6,647 bases of DNA from CALKCV01 sp964619285 (GTDB lineage Bacteria; Cyanobacteriota; Cyanobacteriia; Cyanobacteriales; Microcoleaceae): positions 1 to 6,647 of the forward strand of contig CAZUCT010000339.1 in the NCBI GenBank assembly GCA_964619285.1, read 5' to 3'. Position numbers and translations under genes: made by a program. Below are positions 6,389 to 6,647 of this stretch, one piece after another (the first letter of the stretch is position 1; each line of letters opens with the position of its first letter). The notes under the pieces are model-generated. The model was given only the letters and a program-made list of their open reading frames with translations. It had not been told where the DNA came from and did no database searches.

Positions 6389-6412
6389 GTTCGTAGTAAC
6401 GACTTTAGTCGT
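6389..6412 (+). repeat. Variant palindromic repeat with ACGACT/AGTCGT stem
   Basis: GTTCGTAGTAACGACTTTAG opens a repeat that shares GTTCGTAGTAA, the TT loop and the stem geometry with the neighbouring copies. Its arms are ACGACT (6399-6404) and AGTCGT (6407-6412), in place of ATCGCT and AGCGAT. Three pairs differ and all three stay complementary. The copy starts 16 bp upstream of the helicase ATG. Confidence 0.85.
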
Positions 6413-6513
6413 AGTTCGTAGTAATCGCTTTAGCGATTCCTTAAATAATATAGCAATCCGTAGTTCGTAGTAATCGCTTTAGCGATTCCTTAAATAATAT
6501 AGCAATCCGTAGT
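6411..6513 (+). repeat. 49-bp tandem palindromic repeat, two full copies and the start of a third
   Basis: Two identical 49-bp units lie at 6411-6459 and 6460-6508, and a third begins at 6509 (GTAGT) before the assembly gap. Each unit holds GTTCGTAGTAATCGCTTTAG with the 7-bp-arm hairpin AATCGCT-TT-AGCGATT (first copy 6423-6438), followed by the AT-rich spacer CCTTAAATAATATAGCAATCC split at its ends between units. The array lies directly upstream of the helicase gene, so it may hold that gene's promoter. On the minus strand each unit contains TATTAT (6445-6450) 17 bp after TTACTA (6468-6473), a weak match to sigma70-type boxes. Confidence 0.95.
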
Positions 6514-6613
6514 NNNNNNNNNNNNNNNNNNNNNNNNNNNNNNNNNNNNNNNNNNNNNNNNNNNNNNNNNNNNNNNNNNNNNNNNNNNNNNNNNNNNNNN
6601 NNNNNNNNNNNNN
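6514..6613. other. Assembly gap of exactly 100 Ns
   Basis: The run of Ns is exactly 100 long, the conventional size for a gap of unknown length. Sequence before it ends GTAGT and sequence after it resumes TCGTAGT, the next bases of the 49-bp unit. The assembly therefore broke inside the tandem array, and the real array length is unknown. Confidence 0.98.
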
Positions 6614-6647
6614 TCGTAGTAATCGCTTTAGCGATTCCTTGAATAAT
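6614..6647 (+). repeat. Further palindromic repeat copy after the gap, cut by the window end
   Basis: Bases 6614-6647 repeat the 49-bp unit from its sixth base (TCGTAGTAATCGCTTTAGCG) through CCTTGAATAAT, with one change (G for A in the spacer). The hairpin arms are intact. The array continues past the window edge. Confidence 0.9.

Noticed and set aside
6445..6473. Minus-strand promoter (TTACTA, 17-bp spacer, TATTAT) for the helicase
   Set aside because: The -35 box matches only three of six positions and the same boxes recur in every repeat unit, so it is noted in the repeat entry but not called.

Overview
The window looks like an accessory region of a filamentous cyanobacterium (Oscillatoriales, Microcoleus/Oscillatoria type; genus not certain). 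The evidence is eight copies of the HIP1 octamer GCGATCGC, heptamer AACAATT short tandem repeats at gene ends, dispersed palindromic repeats with the core AATCGCTTTAGCGATT, and a HEAT/WD40 protein of a type I recall from such genomes. Every gene I can support lies on the minus strand, so transcription runs from right to left.

Layout from right (upstream) to left (downstream): (1) 6383-6647 holds palindromic repeats, including a 49-bp tandem array broken by exactly 100 Ns, an assembly gap. (2) 2600-6373 encodes a 1257-residue protein with a complete SF2-type helicase core (Walker A 438-446, DE box 640-641, arginine motif 881-887) between large unrecognised N- and C-terminal regions. (3) After 33 nt filled by a heptamer repeat comes 2066-2566, a small Rossmann/methyltransferase-fold protein that resembles the C-terminal toxin domain of polymorphic toxins. 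(4) 1572-2066 overlaps it as TGATG and encodes an acidic 164-residue protein, a plausible immunity partner. (5) After 14 nt, 1288-1557 encodes the N-terminal HEAT-like module of a HEAT-WD40 protein. Its WD40 part (938-1315) continues in another frame and has too few blades, so the pair looks like a decayed gene. (6) A REP-like hairpin lies at 904-926. (7) 107-865 encodes a class I SAM-dependent methyltransferase. (8) 1-107 is a tandem array of the same palindrome family as at the right end, in inverted orientation.

The spacings suggest that helicase, toxin-like gene, immunity-like gene and HEAT gene are co-transcribed; the methyltransferase may be separate. The most unusual points are: the flanking palindrome also occurs inside the helicase coding sequence, read in frame as residues 536-544; two versions of the palindrome differ by three compensatory base-pair changes; and an unrecognised helicase is followed by a stop/start-overlapping toxin/immunity-like pair. 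The helicase, toxin and immunity roles are inferred from motifs and remembered family patterns; no database search was possible.
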